Below are positions 41,381-51,287 of a DNA stretch of 64,000 nucleotides, one piece after another (position 1 is the stretch's first letter; each line of letters opens with the position of its first letter). Under the pieces are notes generated by a model that had not been told where the DNA came from, did no database searches, and saw nothing but the letters and a program-made list of their open reading frames with translations. Position numbers and translations under genes: made by a program. The stretch is from positions 153,784-217,783 of the forward strand of contig JAGQNR010000001.1 of assembly GCA_020427985.1 (NCBI GenBank), in the 5' to 3' direction. Source of the DNA: Candidatus Saccharimonadota bacterium (GTDB taxonomy: Bacteria; Patescibacteriota; Saccharimonadia; Saccharimonadales; UBA4665).

Positions 41381-43201
41381 ATGACCCAGGACCCCGCCAA
41401 GATTCGTAACATTGCTATCATTGCTCATGTGGACCATGGCAAAACGACACTTGTTGATGGCTTGCTCAAACAAAGCCATACCTTTCGCGACAACCAAGCC
41501 GAAATGAGCCAAGAGCTTATTATGGACAGTGGTGACCAAGAGCGCGAACGAGGTATTACCATTACGGCCAAAGTCACTGCCGTACAGCACGGTGACTACC
41601 GCATCAACATTATTGATACACCAGGACACGCCGACTTTAGCGGTGAGGTGGAGCGTACGCTTAATATGGCCGATGGTTGTTTGCTGATTGTCGATGCGCA
41701 AGAGGGCCCAATGCCGCAGACCAAATTTGTGCTTGAGCGTGCACTTGAAGCCGAACTAACGCCAATCGTCATTATCAACAAAATTGACAAACCCGGTGCG
41801 CGCATCGCCGAGGTTGAGGACGAACTCGCCGATTTATTTCTTGAGCTAGCTGTGCACGAAGACCAATTGCATTATCCGGTCTACTACGCCATTGGACGCG
41901 AAGGCAAAGCCTGGACAGTAGCTCCTGCAAATGCCGAAGACGCTGCGGACTTATCACCCGTTTTTGACGCTATTATCGACAAGATTCCGGCTCCTCAGGT
42001 TAAAATGGATAAACCATTCCAGATGCTTGTTACTGCTTTAGCCTGGGACAATTACAAAGGAAAATATGCGATTGGCCGTATTACTCGGGGACATATTACA
42101 GCTGGTACACAGGTAGCGCTTTGCAAAAAAGATGGTTCGATTGCCAAAGCCAAAGTTGAGCTGGTATTTATGAGCCAGGGGGTGAGCAAATATGAAGTTG
42201 ATGAGGGCGTAGCAGGTGATATTGTACAGCTGACTGGTGTGGGTGAGGCTCAGATTGGCGAAACCATTGCCGATGCAGCTAATCCCGAGGCCTTGCCTAC
42301 TATTGAGGTCGAAGCGCCAACATTGCGCATTTACCTCGGTCCAAACACCAGCCCATTTAAGGGGCGTGAAGGCGAATTTAACACGTCACGACAAATTAGC
42401 CAACGTTTGCAAAAAGAACTCGAAACCAATGTTGGTCTTCAGGTAGAGGACAATGGTATTGGCTTTACTGTCGCTGGTCGCGGCGAGCTACATCTAGGCG
42501 TGCTTATCGAAACGATGCGCCGCGAAGGCTATGAGTTTGAAGTTGGCCGACCACAGGTTGTAACGCATATCGAAAATAGTGTCGAAGTTGAGCCGGTCGA
42601 GGAAGTCATTGTTGAAGTACCAGCTGAGCATGTTGGCACAGTCCAAATGGAATTTGGTCAGCGCAAAGCCACACTCAAAGAACAGTTTGCGAGTCCCAAA
42701 GGGGTTACCAAGCTGGTGTACGAAATGCCAACTCGTGCTATGTTAGGCATGCGCAATATTTTGCTAACCAACACCAAAGGCACAATTGTTATGAACAGCT
42801 TAGTTCGTGGTTATGCACCGCTTGGGCAGGCACTTGAACAGCTGCGCAACGGCGTGCTTATTGCCTACGAAACGGGCACAACGATGCCCTATAGTCTCGA
42901 AAGTGCCGAGGACCGAGGAACTTTGTTTGTTGGCCCGGCGGTCGAGGTATATGCTGGGCAAATTATTGGTCTTAATACCCGCCGTGAGGACATGGAAATA
43001 AATGTTTGCAAAGCCAAACATCTTACTAACATGCGCAGTAAATCGTCTGATGGGGTAGTGCAACTAACGCCAGCGACCGTGTTTAGCTTAGAGCAGTGCC
43101 TCGATTTTATCGAAAATGATGAGCTTCTAGAAGTTACTCCCAAAAACCTACGCTTACGTAAGCGTGAACTTGACCCAAATAAGCGCAAACGTAAAAATTA
43201 G
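41381..43201 (+). CDS. typA: ribosome-associated GTPase TypA/BipA
   Basis: 606-residue translational GTPase. G1 AHVDHGKTT (about 15-23), G3 DTPGHAD, G4 NKID, EF-G-like domains III and V ([20 protein letters not shown]) and the TypA-specific C-terminal domain ([21 protein letters not shown] ... [20 protein letters not shown]). Binds the 70S A site under stress and helps 50S assembly. Full length. Confidence 0.96.
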   Translation: MTQDPAKIRNIAIIAHVDHGKTTLVDGLLKQSHTFRDNQAEMSQELIMDSGDQERERGITITAKVTAVQHGDYRINIIDTPGHADFSGEVERTLNMADGCLLIVDAQEGPMPQTKFVLERALEAELTPIVIINKIDKPGARIAEVEDELADLFLELAVHEDQLHYPVYYAIGREGKAWTVAPANAEDAADLSPVFDAIIDKIPAPQVKMDKPFQMLVTALAWDNYKGKYAIGRITRGHITAGTQVALCKKDGSIAKAKVELVFMSQGVSKYEVDEGVAGDIVQLTGVGEAQIGETIADAANPEALPTIEVEAPTLRIYLGPNTSPFKGREGEFNTSRQISQRLQKELETNVGLQVEDNGIGFTVAGRGELHLGVLIETMRREGYEFEVGRPQVVTHIENSVEVEPVEEVIVEVPAEHVGTVQMEFGQRKATLKEQFASPKGVTKLVYEMPTRAMLGMRNILLTNTKGTIVMNSLVRGYAPLGQALEQLRNGVLIAYETGTTMPYSLESAEDRGTLFVGPAVEVYAGQIIGLNTRREDMEINVCKAKHLTNMRSKSSDGVVQLTPATVFSLEQCLDFIENDELLEVTPKNLRLRKRELDPNKRKRKN

Positions 43202-43212
43202 AGTCAAGCAGC

Positions 43213-43479
43213 ATGACGCAAGAAACAAACGAACACACGCCAACAGTAGGGAGTGAGCTGCAGGTAATCACCAATAAGTATTTACAGCAGAAACAGACAT
43301 GCTCAGTGCTATACCAAACACTACAGGAATTATTACCTGAGTTGTCTCGTTATGAGCTGAACCAAAACCCTGAACTTATAGCCGCCAATGCCCTACGGCG
43401 GTCACTGCGGGCAGACATGAACACTCAGGCGCAAATGATAGTACCGAGGGGTGTGCCGTTCGTTCGGCCACAAATCTAA
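43213..43479 (+). CDS. 88-residue hypothetical protein
   Basis: Hydrophilic, helical in the middle (LQVITNKYLQQKQTCSVLYQTLQELLPELSRYEL), no known domain. It starts 12 bases after typA stop without a clear Shine-Dalgarno site and may be cotranscribed. Confidence 0.45.
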   Translation: MTQETNEHTPTVGSELQVITNKYLQQKQTCSVLYQTLQELLPELSRYELNQNPELIAANALRRSLRADMNTQAQMIVPRGVPFVRPQI

Positions 43480-43489
43480 CGCACAAACC

Positions 43490-44314
43490 TTAGAGTATGG
43501 CACCTTGTGCAGCACCATGGTCGGTCTGAATGTCGTAAAGCTGGTTGTTGCTATTCAATAAATGTACATAGCTATCGGTGATAATGGTTGCCTGTGCCGC
43601 AAAATTGGAGCATGGTGCCTGCAAGCTTTGGAGTGCCAGCAATAGCTCGTTGGCATAACGTAGGTCGCGTTCTACATGACCGTTCTCATGAGCGACTAAG
43701 TTCCGGTGATAGTTTGCCCATATGGTCTGCGCGGCTGTACTGGCCGTTGCATCAAGCCCCGGAGCTGGCAGGTACTGGCTAATTGCAATAGCTACCTTCA
43801 CCCGACTTGCAGAGCAGGCACCATTGTTTGCGATGGTGGCATAGGACCATGATAAGCTATATGCAGTGGTGGCGTGGTAACGACCTGTAACCTGCTGGCG
43901 CGCATTACAGCGGCGTATATTTTGGCGAATCTCGGCAATAGTGTTGCCATGTACTGTATATAAAACGGGCTTGGCGATCACTGTGGTAAGTCCATTCGAA
44001 AGTTGGTCAGCCGCCATTGTTTGGGGCTGTTTGTAGAGCCCGCTGGTACATGATGGCGTGCTTGGGCTGCCGGCATTTACACTTGATTGCTCGGTTTGAG
44101 CTACAGCACCCGTCTGGGTGTCTTGAGTTGTTGTGGCGGCAAGACTGTTCTGAGCCGCCAGTACATGAGCAGTTGAACTGACTTGTTGATTGGTTAAAAG
44201 TACACCTATTAACCAAATAAGCAGTAAGCCAGCAGTAATTGACACCAACAATAGTAGTAAACGAAAGAGTGGTCGCCAAGAATGACGCTGATGATATGCT
44301 GGTGAACTATACAT
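43490..44314 (-). CDS. membrane-anchored DUF922-like zinc metalloprotease
   Basis: 274 residues: cytosolic start, one membrane helix (LLLLLVSITAGLLLIWLIGVLL), Ser/Thr/Gln linker, and an outer domain with HENGHVERDL. HExxH with a following acidic residue is a zincin active site, and the motif with the surrounding YHRNLVAHENGH fits DUF922, predicted secreted Zn-dependent proteases. Cys residues (CTSGLY, RRCNA, ACSAS, APCSN) may pair outside. AAAGG site before ATG. Confidence 0.78.
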   Translation of the reverse strand: MYSSPAYHQRHSWRPLFRLLLLLVSITAGLLLIWLIGVLLTNQQVSSTAHVLAAQNSLAATTTQDTQTGAVAQTEQSSVNAGSPSTPSCTSGLYKQPQTMAADQLSNGLTTVIAKPVLYTVHGNTIAEIRQNIRRCNARQQVTGRYHATTAYSLSWSYATIANNGACSASRVKVAIAISQYLPAPGLDATASTAAQTIWANYHRNLVAHENGHVERDLRYANELLLALQSLQAPCSNFAAQATIITDSYVHLLNSNNQLYDIQTDHGAAQGAIL

Positions 44315-44425
44315 AACCAGGCCGCACCTTTCTGCTACTCGTACAATCTTTATATTATAACAAAATAAGTACAGTTTGTCAATATTATTTCATAAATTCA
44401 TCTCTTGACCAAAGAAAAACTCCTG

Positions 44426-44431
44426 TATACT
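44426..44431 (+). promoter_or_regulatory. -10 element, leaderless start of corA
   Basis: TATACT exactly six bases before ATG 44438, with TTGACC about 15 bases further upstream. Confidence 0.65.
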
Positions 44432-44437
44432 GGGGTT

Positions 44438-45364
44438 ATGATTACCATGTATTACAGCCGGGCCCGCGAAAGAGCCTTACAGCAGATTGACAGCGCACGT
44501 CCTGGTGCCTGGATTGTTGCCAGCGAGCCAACAACCGAAGAACTCACCACCTTGGCTCAAAATTTTGGCCTTGACCGTGACATCTTAGACGACGCCATTG
44601 ATATTTATGAAGCTCCCCGCGTCGATAGTGACAATGGCGTGGTGTATATATTTACCCGCTACTGTTTTCCGGAGGGCAAAGAAATCGCCACCGAACCGTT
44701 ACTGCTCGCCTATACGCCAGATTATTTGTTTACCATTGCTCGCAAAGATACTAAAATCCTCGACAATCTTACTCATGACCGGGTAGATTTTATAACTACC
44801 CAAAAGACCAAAACCGTACTACAGATTTTGGTAGGTATTAACAGTTCATATGAGCATGAGCTGACCAGAGTATCACGACGTATCCTGCAGCTTCGTGCCA
44901 AAATGCGCCAGGGACAGCTTACTACCCGTGAGTTCTTGGGCATTATTGAGCTCGAAGAAGATTTGAACGAGTTCTTGTCGGCCCTGCAGCCACAGGCGCT
45001 GCTCTTTAACTCTTTACTTAGTGGCAAATATCTTCGCTTGTACGAGGAAGACCGCGACATGATAGAAGACATTGAACGCAGTACCGACGAGCTTATAACG
45101 CAAACCCAAGGACGACTGCGTACGCTGGTTAATATGCGTCAAGCTTACGACGCCATTGCTACGACTAATCTTAATAACACCTTCAAACGACTTACCTCTA
45201 TTGCTATATTCTTGACCATCCCGACCATACTTGGTGGACTATGGGGCATGAACGTAGCGGTGCCTTTTGCTCATAATACCCACGCATTTTTAATAGTTTT
45301 AGCGATAATTATCGTGCTGATGAGCGTAGTGATTGCGTTTTTCCACAAAAAAAAGTGGCTGTAA
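44438..45364 (+). CDS. corA: CorA family magnesium/divalent cation channel
   Basis: 308 residues. Large N-terminal cytosolic domain (alpha-beta, then long helices), two C-terminal membrane helices, and the pore motif GMN in GLWGMNVAVPF between them. Ends in KKKW, the basic cytosolic tail. The ATG at 44438 is supported by the -10 at six bases; an in-frame start at 44405 would lie upstream of the promoter. Confidence 0.92.
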   Translation: MITMYYSRARERALQQIDSARPGAWIVASEPTTEELTTLAQNFGLDRDILDDAIDIYEAPRVDSDNGVVYIFTRYCFPEGKEIATEPLLLAYTPDYLFTIARKDTKILDNLTHDRVDFITTQKTKTVLQILVGINSSYEHELTRVSRRILQLRAKMRQGQLTTREFLGIIELEEDLNEFLSALQPQALLFNSLLSGKYLRLYEEDRDMIEDIERSTDELITQTQGRLRTLVNMRQAYDAIATTNLNNTFKRLTSIAIFLTIPTILGGLWGMNVAVPFAHNTHAFLIVLAIIIVLMSVVIAFFHKKKWL

Positions 45365-45407
45365 GCAAGTATGCTCGGCAAAAATTTGGAATTAAGAGCA
45401 GAAAAGG

Positions 45408-45413
45408 TATACT
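45408..45413 (+). promoter_or_regulatory. -10 element of DUF475 gene
   Basis: TATACT nine bases before ATG 45423; no Shine-Dalgarno site. Confidence 0.5.
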
Positions 45414-45422
45414 AGTACGGAT

Positions 45423-46487
45423 ATGAAAAATCTGTTCCATGCTCATTCACCGCTGCGTATTTTTGCCGTTTCTGGGCTGGTGACAATTGCTACGTTGGTG
45501 GGGATTGCACTTGGCATGGGAGCGCACGCGCTGTGGATAGTATTTATTTTAATGATTGTCGAGATAACCTTTAGCTTTGACAATGCCATCATTAACGCCA
45601 AAGTACTTGAGCGACTAAGCCCATTTTGGCAAAAGCTCTTTCTAACCGTCGGTATCGTGATTGCAATTTTTGGTATGCGTGTTGTTTTTCCGATACTGAT
45701 TGTTTCGCTTACTTCGGGACTGAGCTGGGGGCAGGTGATTGACCTAGCACTCAATCACCCAAAGGAGTATGGCCACCATCTAGAAGAGGCTCATCCAATG
45801 ATTTCAGCCTTTGGTGGGGCCTTTTTGCTCATGCTAGCGTTTCAGTTCTTTTTTGATGACGAACGACACACGCTATGGATTAAGCATATAGAGTCAAGGC
45901 TTCAGCGTCTGAGTCACTGGATGTGGGCTCCCACAGTCACGACTATTATTATGTTATGCGTGGCAATGTTGCCGATGAACACCCATGCCCGACAAACTAT
46001 AATTGCCGGCGCACTAGGGACCGCTACGTATGTGGCTATCCAACTGCTCGTACATTGGATGGATAAGCTTCAAGCTAAGGCAGGCGGCAGTTCTAAGAAA
46101 AAACAAGTCGGCATGGCCGCTTTTATGACATTTATGTACCTGCAGATTCTTGATGCCAGTTTTAGCTTTGATGGGGTGATTGGTGCATTTGCTATTTCGA
46201 GTGATATTGTGCTAATTGCGGCGGGGCTGGGAATAGGGGCTATTTGGGTGCGTTCTATGACGGTCTACATGGTGCGACGTGGTACGCTTAACAACTTTGT
46301 TTATCTAGAGCATGGCGCCCATTATACAGTGTTTGTGCTAGCTATTGTTATGCTAGCTAGTGCGCTCCTAGAAATACCTGAAGTTGTACCAGGGTTGACT
46401 GGACTGGGAATTATACTTGCCTCAATCATCGCCTCTGTACGTGTTCGTCAAAAAATCGCCAGTGGCGAGCTTAAAGAACTATCGTAA
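45423..46487 (+). CDS. DUF475 (TerC-superfamily) membrane protein
   Basis: 354 residues, many membrane helices. Two TerC-like motifs: VEITFSFDNAIINAKVL near the N-terminus and LDASFSFDGVIGAFA later; the acidic residues in these helices suggest metal ion transport (Mn2+ or similar in TerC relatives). It follows corA closely and precedes a queuosine precursor transporter by six bases. Confidence 0.85.
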   Translation: MKNLFHAHSPLRIFAVSGLVTIATLVGIALGMGAHALWIVFILMIVEITFSFDNAIINAKVLERLSPFWQKLFLTVGIVIAIFGMRVVFPILIVSLTSGLSWGQVIDLALNHPKEYGHHLEEAHPMISAFGGAFLLMLAFQFFFDDERHTLWIKHIESRLQRLSHWMWAPTVTTIIMLCVAMLPMNTHARQTIIAGALGTATYVAIQLLVHWMDKLQAKAGGSSKKKQVGMAAFMTFMYLQILDASFSFDGVIGAFAISSDIVLIAAGLGIGAIWVRSMTVYMVRRGTLNNFVYLEHGAHYTVFVLAIVMLASALLEIPEVVPGLTGLGIILASIIASVRVRQKIASGELKELS

Positions 46488-46493
46488 CGCAGT

Positions 46494-47156
46494 ATGATTA
46501 AAGTTTGGTTTGCTCGATTAGTTTCATCACGAACCCGAGCGCTGATGGTACTAACCGGCGTTTCGGTTATGCTGCTTATCGTGAGTAATCTGGCGAGTGT
46601 CAAAATTACTAAAATAGGACCGGCCGTGTTTGACACTGGCACACTTATTTTTCCACTTGTCTACATCATTACAAGCATTATTAGCGAAATATATGGCTCC
46701 AAAACAGCGCGCACCATGGTATGGATAGGCTTTGGCTGCCTAGTATTTATGTCGCTGTTTTTGCTGTTGGTGCAGTACCTGCCGGCCGACATTGATGCTC
46801 ACCGCCAGCAGGCCTACGGGCAAATACTAGGGTTTGTACCTCGACTTGTTATAGCCAGTCTTATTGCCTATTTGCTGGGGGAGTTTCTGAATATTTGGGT
46901 AGTCGATAGATTGCGACACCGTCTTGGTGCTCGAGACCTATGGTCGAGATTGGTGAGTTCGAGCGGTATTGGTGAGCTGCTCGACACCGTAACGTTTTCA
47001 GTGATTGCCTTTGTTGGTACCATGCCCGGCAAGACATTATTGCAGCTTATTGCGACAGTGTACATTATTAAGCTTGTGGTTGATGTATTGTTGTCGCCAC
47101 TGAGCATTCGGCTTACCCATTGGCTACGAGCCCTTAAAGATGAGGCTGTTATCTGA
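46494..47156 (+). CDS. queuosine precursor transporter (YhhQ/VUT family)
   Basis: 220 residues, about six helices, with the family pattern FPLVYIITSIISEIYG and the late SSGIGELLDTVTFSVIAFVGT. YhhQ-type proteins import preQ0/preQ1. The gene stands end to end with tgt and queA, which use preQ1, so the assignment is supported by context. Starts six bases after DUF475. Confidence 0.9.
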   Translation: MIKVWFARLVSSRTRALMVLTGVSVMLLIVSNLASVKITKIGPAVFDTGTLIFPLVYIITSIISEIYGSKTARTMVWIGFGCLVFMSLFLLLVQYLPADIDAHRQQAYGQILGFVPRLVIASLIAYLLGEFLNIWVVDRLRHRLGARDLWSRLVSSSGIGELLDTVTFSVIAFVGTMPGKTLLQLIATVYIIKLVVDVLLSPLSIRLTHWLRALKDEAVI

Positions 47157-47158
47157 GC

Positions 47159-48409
47159 CTACAGACTAAGCAGTGCTAAAAACTTGGGTTGACTAGCGTA
47201 GTATCGTGTCAAAAAGTCTTTTTTAAGCTCAAAGAAGCTACTGTCTTTGATTGAGCCGCGAATACGGTCTACGGTGCTCACAATAAAGTATTCATTGTGG
47301 ATGCTGGCAAGGGTAGAGGCCAGGATTTCGTCGGCGTGGAACAGATGGTTTAAGTAGGCTCGGGTAAAATGTTGGCAGGTATAACAGGGACACTCATTAT
47401 CAATTGGGGTAAAATCTTTGCGGTACTGCTGCTTTTTGATGTTCATGCGGCCATCGTAGGTAAACAGTGCGCCGTTACGGGCTTGACGCGTTGGTGCTAC
47501 ACAATCAAAGGTGTCGACGCCGTATTCAACCCCAAGGAACAGGTCCATTGGCTGAGCACCCATGCCCAAGAGGTGCTTGGGCTTGCTCTCGGGCAGCGTT
47601 TGGTTGGTCCATTTTACAACGGTCGGAATTTCACCCGATTCAAACACGCCGCCGATGCCGTAGCCATCAAACTCTCGTGCTCCCAAAAACTCAGCTGAGC
47701 GTTTTCGTAGCTCCTCGTGGCGAGCACCCTGCACAATACCAAAGAGTGCTTGCCGCGGTTGCCCTTCGGCGTCGTGCTCGGCGTTAAGGTCCTGGTGTTT
47801 CGTAAGGCAGCGTTCGGCCCAGGTATGCGTGCGGCTTAAACTCTCGACAATGTAGGAATATGGTGCAAGCGGAGCGGGGCATTCGTCAAACGCCATATGT
47901 ATATCGGCGCCAATTTTGTGTTGTAACTCCATACTACTTTCGGGTGTCATGAAGAGTTTTTGGCCATCGAAGTGTGAGCGGAAGTGGACACCTTTGTCGG
48001 TAATTTTGACGAGTTGTTCAGCGCTAGCACTGGCTTTTTGGGCATCACCCTTTTCGGTATGTGCCACGGCATCGATACCCTTTTTGTAGGCAACGCCGAG
48101 GCTAAACACCTGAAACCCACCACTGTCGGTAAAGGTTGGGCCGTCAAAATGCATGAATGTGCTGAGTCCACCGGCCTGGGCGACGATGTCTGCGCCTGGT
48201 CGCAGCATTAGGTGATAGGTATTAGCTAGGACTGATTGCCCACCAAAGTCACGAATCATTTCTGGAGTGAGCGACTTGACGGTGGCATTAGTACCACCAA
48301 CAATAAATGCCGGCGTCTGGATGTCACCGTGCGGCGTACGTATCACTCCTGCGCGCGCGAGTGTGCCCGGTAGTCTATGTGTAATCTCAAATTTGAGAGG
48401 TTTTTGCAT
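47159..48409 (-). CDS. tgt: queuine/preQ1 tRNA-ribosyltransferase
   Basis: Exchanges G34 for preQ1 in tRNAs with GUN anticodons. 416 residues. FTDSGGFQVFSLG with the active-site Asp, GIGGVFESGE, DLFLGVEYGVDTFDCVAPTRQARNG with the second catalytic Asp, and zinc site CPCYTCQHFT ... H. A small insertion after GVAYKKGIDAVAHTEKGD lengthens it slightly. Located two bases after queA; same operon. Confidence 0.95.
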   Translation of the reverse strand: MQKPLKFEITHRLPGTLARAGVIRTPHGDIQTPAFIVGGTNATVKSLTPEMIRDFGGQSVLANTYHLMLRPGADIVAQAGGLSTFMHFDGPTFTDSGGFQVFSLGVAYKKGIDAVAHTEKGDAQKASASAEQLVKITDKGVHFRSHFDGQKLFMTPESSMELQHKIGADIHMAFDECPAPLAPYSYIVESLSRTHTWAERCLTKHQDLNAEHDAEGQPRQALFGIVQGARHEELRKRSAEFLGAREFDGYGIGGVFESGEIPTVVKWTNQTLPESKPKHLLGMGAQPMDLFLGVEYGVDTFDCVAPTRQARNGALFTYDGRMNIKKQQYRKDFTPIDNECPCYTCQHFTRAYLNHLFHADEILASTLASIHNEYFIVSTVDRIRGSIKDSSFFELKKDFLTRYYASQPKFLALLSL

Positions 48410-48411
48410 GT

Positions 48412-49443
48412 CTATAAGATTACCATACTGTCACCGTAGGAGAAAAAGTTATAGCGCTTGGCGACGGCGTGCTCGTATGCGGGACGTAGCTTATCCCACC
48501 CCGCAAAGGCAGCTGTCAGCATCAGTACGGTACTTTCTGGCATGTGGAAATTGGTAATCAGTCCCTGAATGGTCTTAAACTGGTAGCCGGGGTAAATAAA
48601 AATATCGGCCTCGCCGCATAGGTCGCGGATATCGCCCTCAAAAATGTCGTCATGCGCATATTCGAGGGTGCGAGTGATGGTAGTGCCGAGGGCAACAATG
48701 CGATTGCCTCTTACCTGGGATTCACGTAACAATCTGACGGTTTCACTTGGGATTTCGTAATACTCTTGATGCATTTTATGCAGAGTAACATCTTTGACTC
48801 GTATAGGTAAGAAGGTGCCAAGCCCTACATGCAGTGTGGCATAGGCGATTTTGACGCCTTTTTGACGTAGTTTTTGCAAGGTAGCTTCGGTCATGTTTAA
48901 ACTGGCTGTGGGCGCTGCTACCGAACCAGCTTCGCGCGCAAAGACGGTCTGGTAGCGCTCTGAGTCTGTCGCGGTAGCCTCGCGCTGCATGTAAGGGGGG
49001 AGCGGTACAGAACCGTGCTCTTCAGCGATGGCTAACAGGTCACGCTCGGCCCGCACGACCGCGATGCCATCGCTCAATATTTCTTCGACATTTATGGTAT
49101 TATTGCCTATCTTTAGCTCATCACCGGCCTTGAGCCGACGACGATAAATGACGCGGTGACGATGCCAATCATCGGCTGGGCCATGTTTTTCGACAAGGAC
49201 GAGTTCTCGCACACCTCCTCCATTACTCTTGTGAGTAATGAGTCGCGCCTTGATAACTTTGGTATCGTTGATAACCAGCACATCGCCTGACTGTAAGTAA
49301 TCAACAATGTCGCCATAAGTCCGGTCGGCTATTTTGCCTGTAGCGCGGTCGAGCGCCAATAGGCGTGCTTCGCCGCGCTCAGCCGGTGGCTGGCTCGCAA
49401 TGAGTTCTTGGGGTATATTGTAGTGGAAATCTGATAGTTGCAT
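48412..49443 (-). CDS. queA: S-adenosylmethionine:tRNA ribosyltransferase-isomerase
   Basis: Adds the epoxycyclopentane ring from SAM to preQ1-tRNA. 343 residues with the family start YNIPQELIASQPPAERGEAR, then HVGLGTFLPI, YEIPSETVRLL and LITNFHMPEST. Complete. Upstream gene of the queA-tgt operon. Final reduction to queuosine (QueG or QueH) is not in the window. Confidence 0.96.
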   Translation of the reverse strand: MQLSDFHYNIPQELIASQPPAERGEARLLALDRATGKIADRTYGDIVDYLQSGDVLVINDTKVIKARLITHKSNGGGVRELVLVEKHGPADDWHRHRVIYRRRLKAGDELKIGNNTINVEEILSDGIAVVRAERDLLAIAEEHGSVPLPPYMQREATATDSERYQTVFAREAGSVAAPTASLNMTEATLQKLRQKGVKIAYATLHVGLGTFLPIRVKDVTLHKMHQEYYEIPSETVRLLRESQVRGNRIVALGTTITRTLEYAHDDIFEGDIRDLCGEADIFIYPGYQFKTIQGLITNFHMPESTVLMLTAAFAGWDKLRPAYEHAVAKRYNFFSYGDSMVIL

Positions 49444-49451
49444 CGCTAGCT

Positions 49452-49457
49452 AGTATA
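49452..49457 (-). promoter_or_regulatory. -10 element of queA-tgt operon
   Basis: TATACT on the minus strand, eight bases before the queA ATG; no Shine-Dalgarno site. Confidence 0.55.
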
Positions 49458-49511
49458 CAGGCCGAGCAAGCAAGTAGATAGCTGATTTTCATCAAGAGGA
49501 GCAAGCCCCTC

Positions 49512-51191
49512 CTAAACAATAGCGGCTTTACCAAGAGTGATGATATGCTTACGACGATATTGTTCAAATGCTTCTTTGTTGCTACCATTTTTGCGAATAA
49601 ATGCACTCATCTTTTCACTACCAATAAAATGCGGAAGCATTACGTACGCTGCGCCGTGTTCATATAAACTTGCAGCAGTGTCGTAATCGGTAGTATGACA
49701 AATAAAAATGCCCTTGGGGTTCTTGTGTAGATAGAACTTAAGTAGCTCTCGGTTAGTGGTGAACCCTGGCACTAGGCTTACTACCATCTCGGCTTTTTCG
49801 ATACCAATTTCGTCGAGTAGCTCATAGTCGGTGGCATCGCCATAAATGTGATGGATATGCTGTCGCTCGAGGGTTTCTATGACCTCGGGATTATAATCAA
49901 CGACAATATAGCGCTTCTTCATTTCGCGGAAGGTAGAAACAAATTCATGCCCGCCCTTATGGTAACCAAAAAGCATTAATTTGTTTTCGGGAGTTTTTGC
50001 TAGCTCAGAACGAGTTTCTTTACGCTCAAAGAATACAAGAAAACGCTGTAGTTGTTTGTATAGCTCGTCGTCATAATTCATGAGGTAGGTTGACACGGCT
50101 ATGGTGATAAGAGCAGTAAGGGTGAGTATGTTAATAATATTTTCCCCAATCAACCCATTCTTATGAGCGAGCACTGCAAGAATAACCGAAAACTCACTAA
50201 TATTTGAAAGATGTATAGCAGTTTTGAAGCCAGTTTGTTTGGTATAGCGCAGTAGGCTCATGCCAATCTGCGTGGAGAGCGGTTTAAGTAGTATAGCAAT
50301 GACAGAAAATGCTAAGGCGGGCAAAATAGCCGACTGAATGCTCGTTAGATTGAGTTTCTCGCCAAGCGTAACAAAAAACAGTACCAAAAAGAAATCACGA
50401 AGTGGCTTCAAGCGTGTGCTTATTTCTGAAGCGTAGGTTATGCTAGCGAGTGAAACACCAGCGAACAACGCTCCCACCTCGGCCGAAAAGCCTGCGACAT
50501 GGAACAAGCTGGCAATGCCAAAGGCCCAGGCTAGCGCAAAAGTAAACAGCAGCTCTTGCGAGCGAGCAAAAAACTTCGTGGTCTTCGGCAGCAGGTAACC
50601 ACCAACAAGTACGAGTAGCATTGCTAGACCAACGCCCTTAATGGCTAGCAGAGCCAGTTCGCCGCTTCCCGTTCCCCCCGATTTACTCGCTGCTACCAAC
50701 AGCAGGGCGATAGTTGCCATGACGTCATCTAGGATAATTACTCCTACTGCTATTTGGCCGTACAAGCGATGCTGTTCGCGTTTGTCATTAAGTGATTTAA
50801 TAATGACGATAGTACTACTGAAAAATAAGCCGAGACCAATAATAAGCCCTTCAATAAAGCTAAACCCTAGCAGTTCGGCGGCGCCGAAGCCACTCAAGAC
50901 CATAAAGAGTAGATTTACCGCAAAGACTAGCAGCACTGGCTTGCCGGTAGCACGTATGACCCCAAGATTGAGCCCGAGCCCAACGATAAAGAGCAATAGC
51001 ATAATCCCAATTTCGCTAAATGAATCAAATGCTTCATGGCTATGAATCAAATCAAGAGCAGTGGGTCCAACTAAAATGCCTGTTAAAATGTAACCTACGA
51101 TGAGTGGCTGTCTGAAAAGCCGCATGACAATTGATACGCCAGCCCCTATGGCTAGCACCGATGCAAGCTGCAAGAATATTGAAGATTCCAT
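49512..51191 (-). CDS. CPA2 cation/proton antiporter with TrkA-N domain (KefB-like)
   Basis: 559 residues. About 12 membrane helices (residues 1-380; RQPLIVGYILTGILVGP, ILDDVMATIALLLVA with the transport Asp pair region) and a cytosolic RCK/TrkA-N domain (about 405-530; KLMLFGYHKGGHEF ... YIVVDYNPEV ... HIYGDATDYELL) that binds NAD(H) in relatives. Likely Na+ or K+/H+ exchange. Start at 51191 without Shine-Dalgarno site. Confidence 0.9.
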   Translation of the reverse strand: MESSIFLQLASVLAIGAGVSIVMRLFRQPLIVGYILTGILVGPTALDLIHSHEAFDSFSEIGIMLLLFIVGLGLNLGVIRATGKPVLLVFAVNLLFMVLSGFGAAELLGFSFIEGLIIGLGLFFSSTIVIIKSLNDKREQHRLYGQIAVGVIILDDVMATIALLLVAASKSGGTGSGELALLAIKGVGLAMLLVLVGGYLLPKTTKFFARSQELLFTFALAWAFGIASLFHVAGFSAEVGALFAGVSLASITYASEISTRLKPLRDFFLVLFFVTLGEKLNLTSIQSAILPALAFSVIAILLKPLSTQIGMSLLRYTKQTGFKTAIHLSNISEFSVILAVLAHKNGLIGENIINILTLTALITIAVSTYLMNYDDELYKQLQRFLVFFERKETRSELAKTPENKLMLFGYHKGGHEFVSTFREMKKRYIVVDYNPEVIETLERQHIHHIYGDATDYELLDEIGIEKAEMVVSLVPGFTTNRELLKFYLHKNPKGIFICHTTDYDTAASLYEHGAAYVMLPHFIGSEKMSAFIRKNGSNKEAFEQYRRKHIITLGKAAIV

Positions 51192-51275
51192 TAGCTATAT
51201 AATGACATGCTGCTTATGATTTTTCTAGTCAAGCACTACAAGCAAAAGGCTATTTCCGTGTAGCCCACCTAAACG

Positions 51276-51281
51276 TATACT
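51276..51281 (+). promoter_or_regulatory. -10 element, leaderless start of gene at 51288
   Basis: TATACT exactly six bases before the ATG. Confidence 0.6.
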
Positions 51282-51287
51282 AATAAT

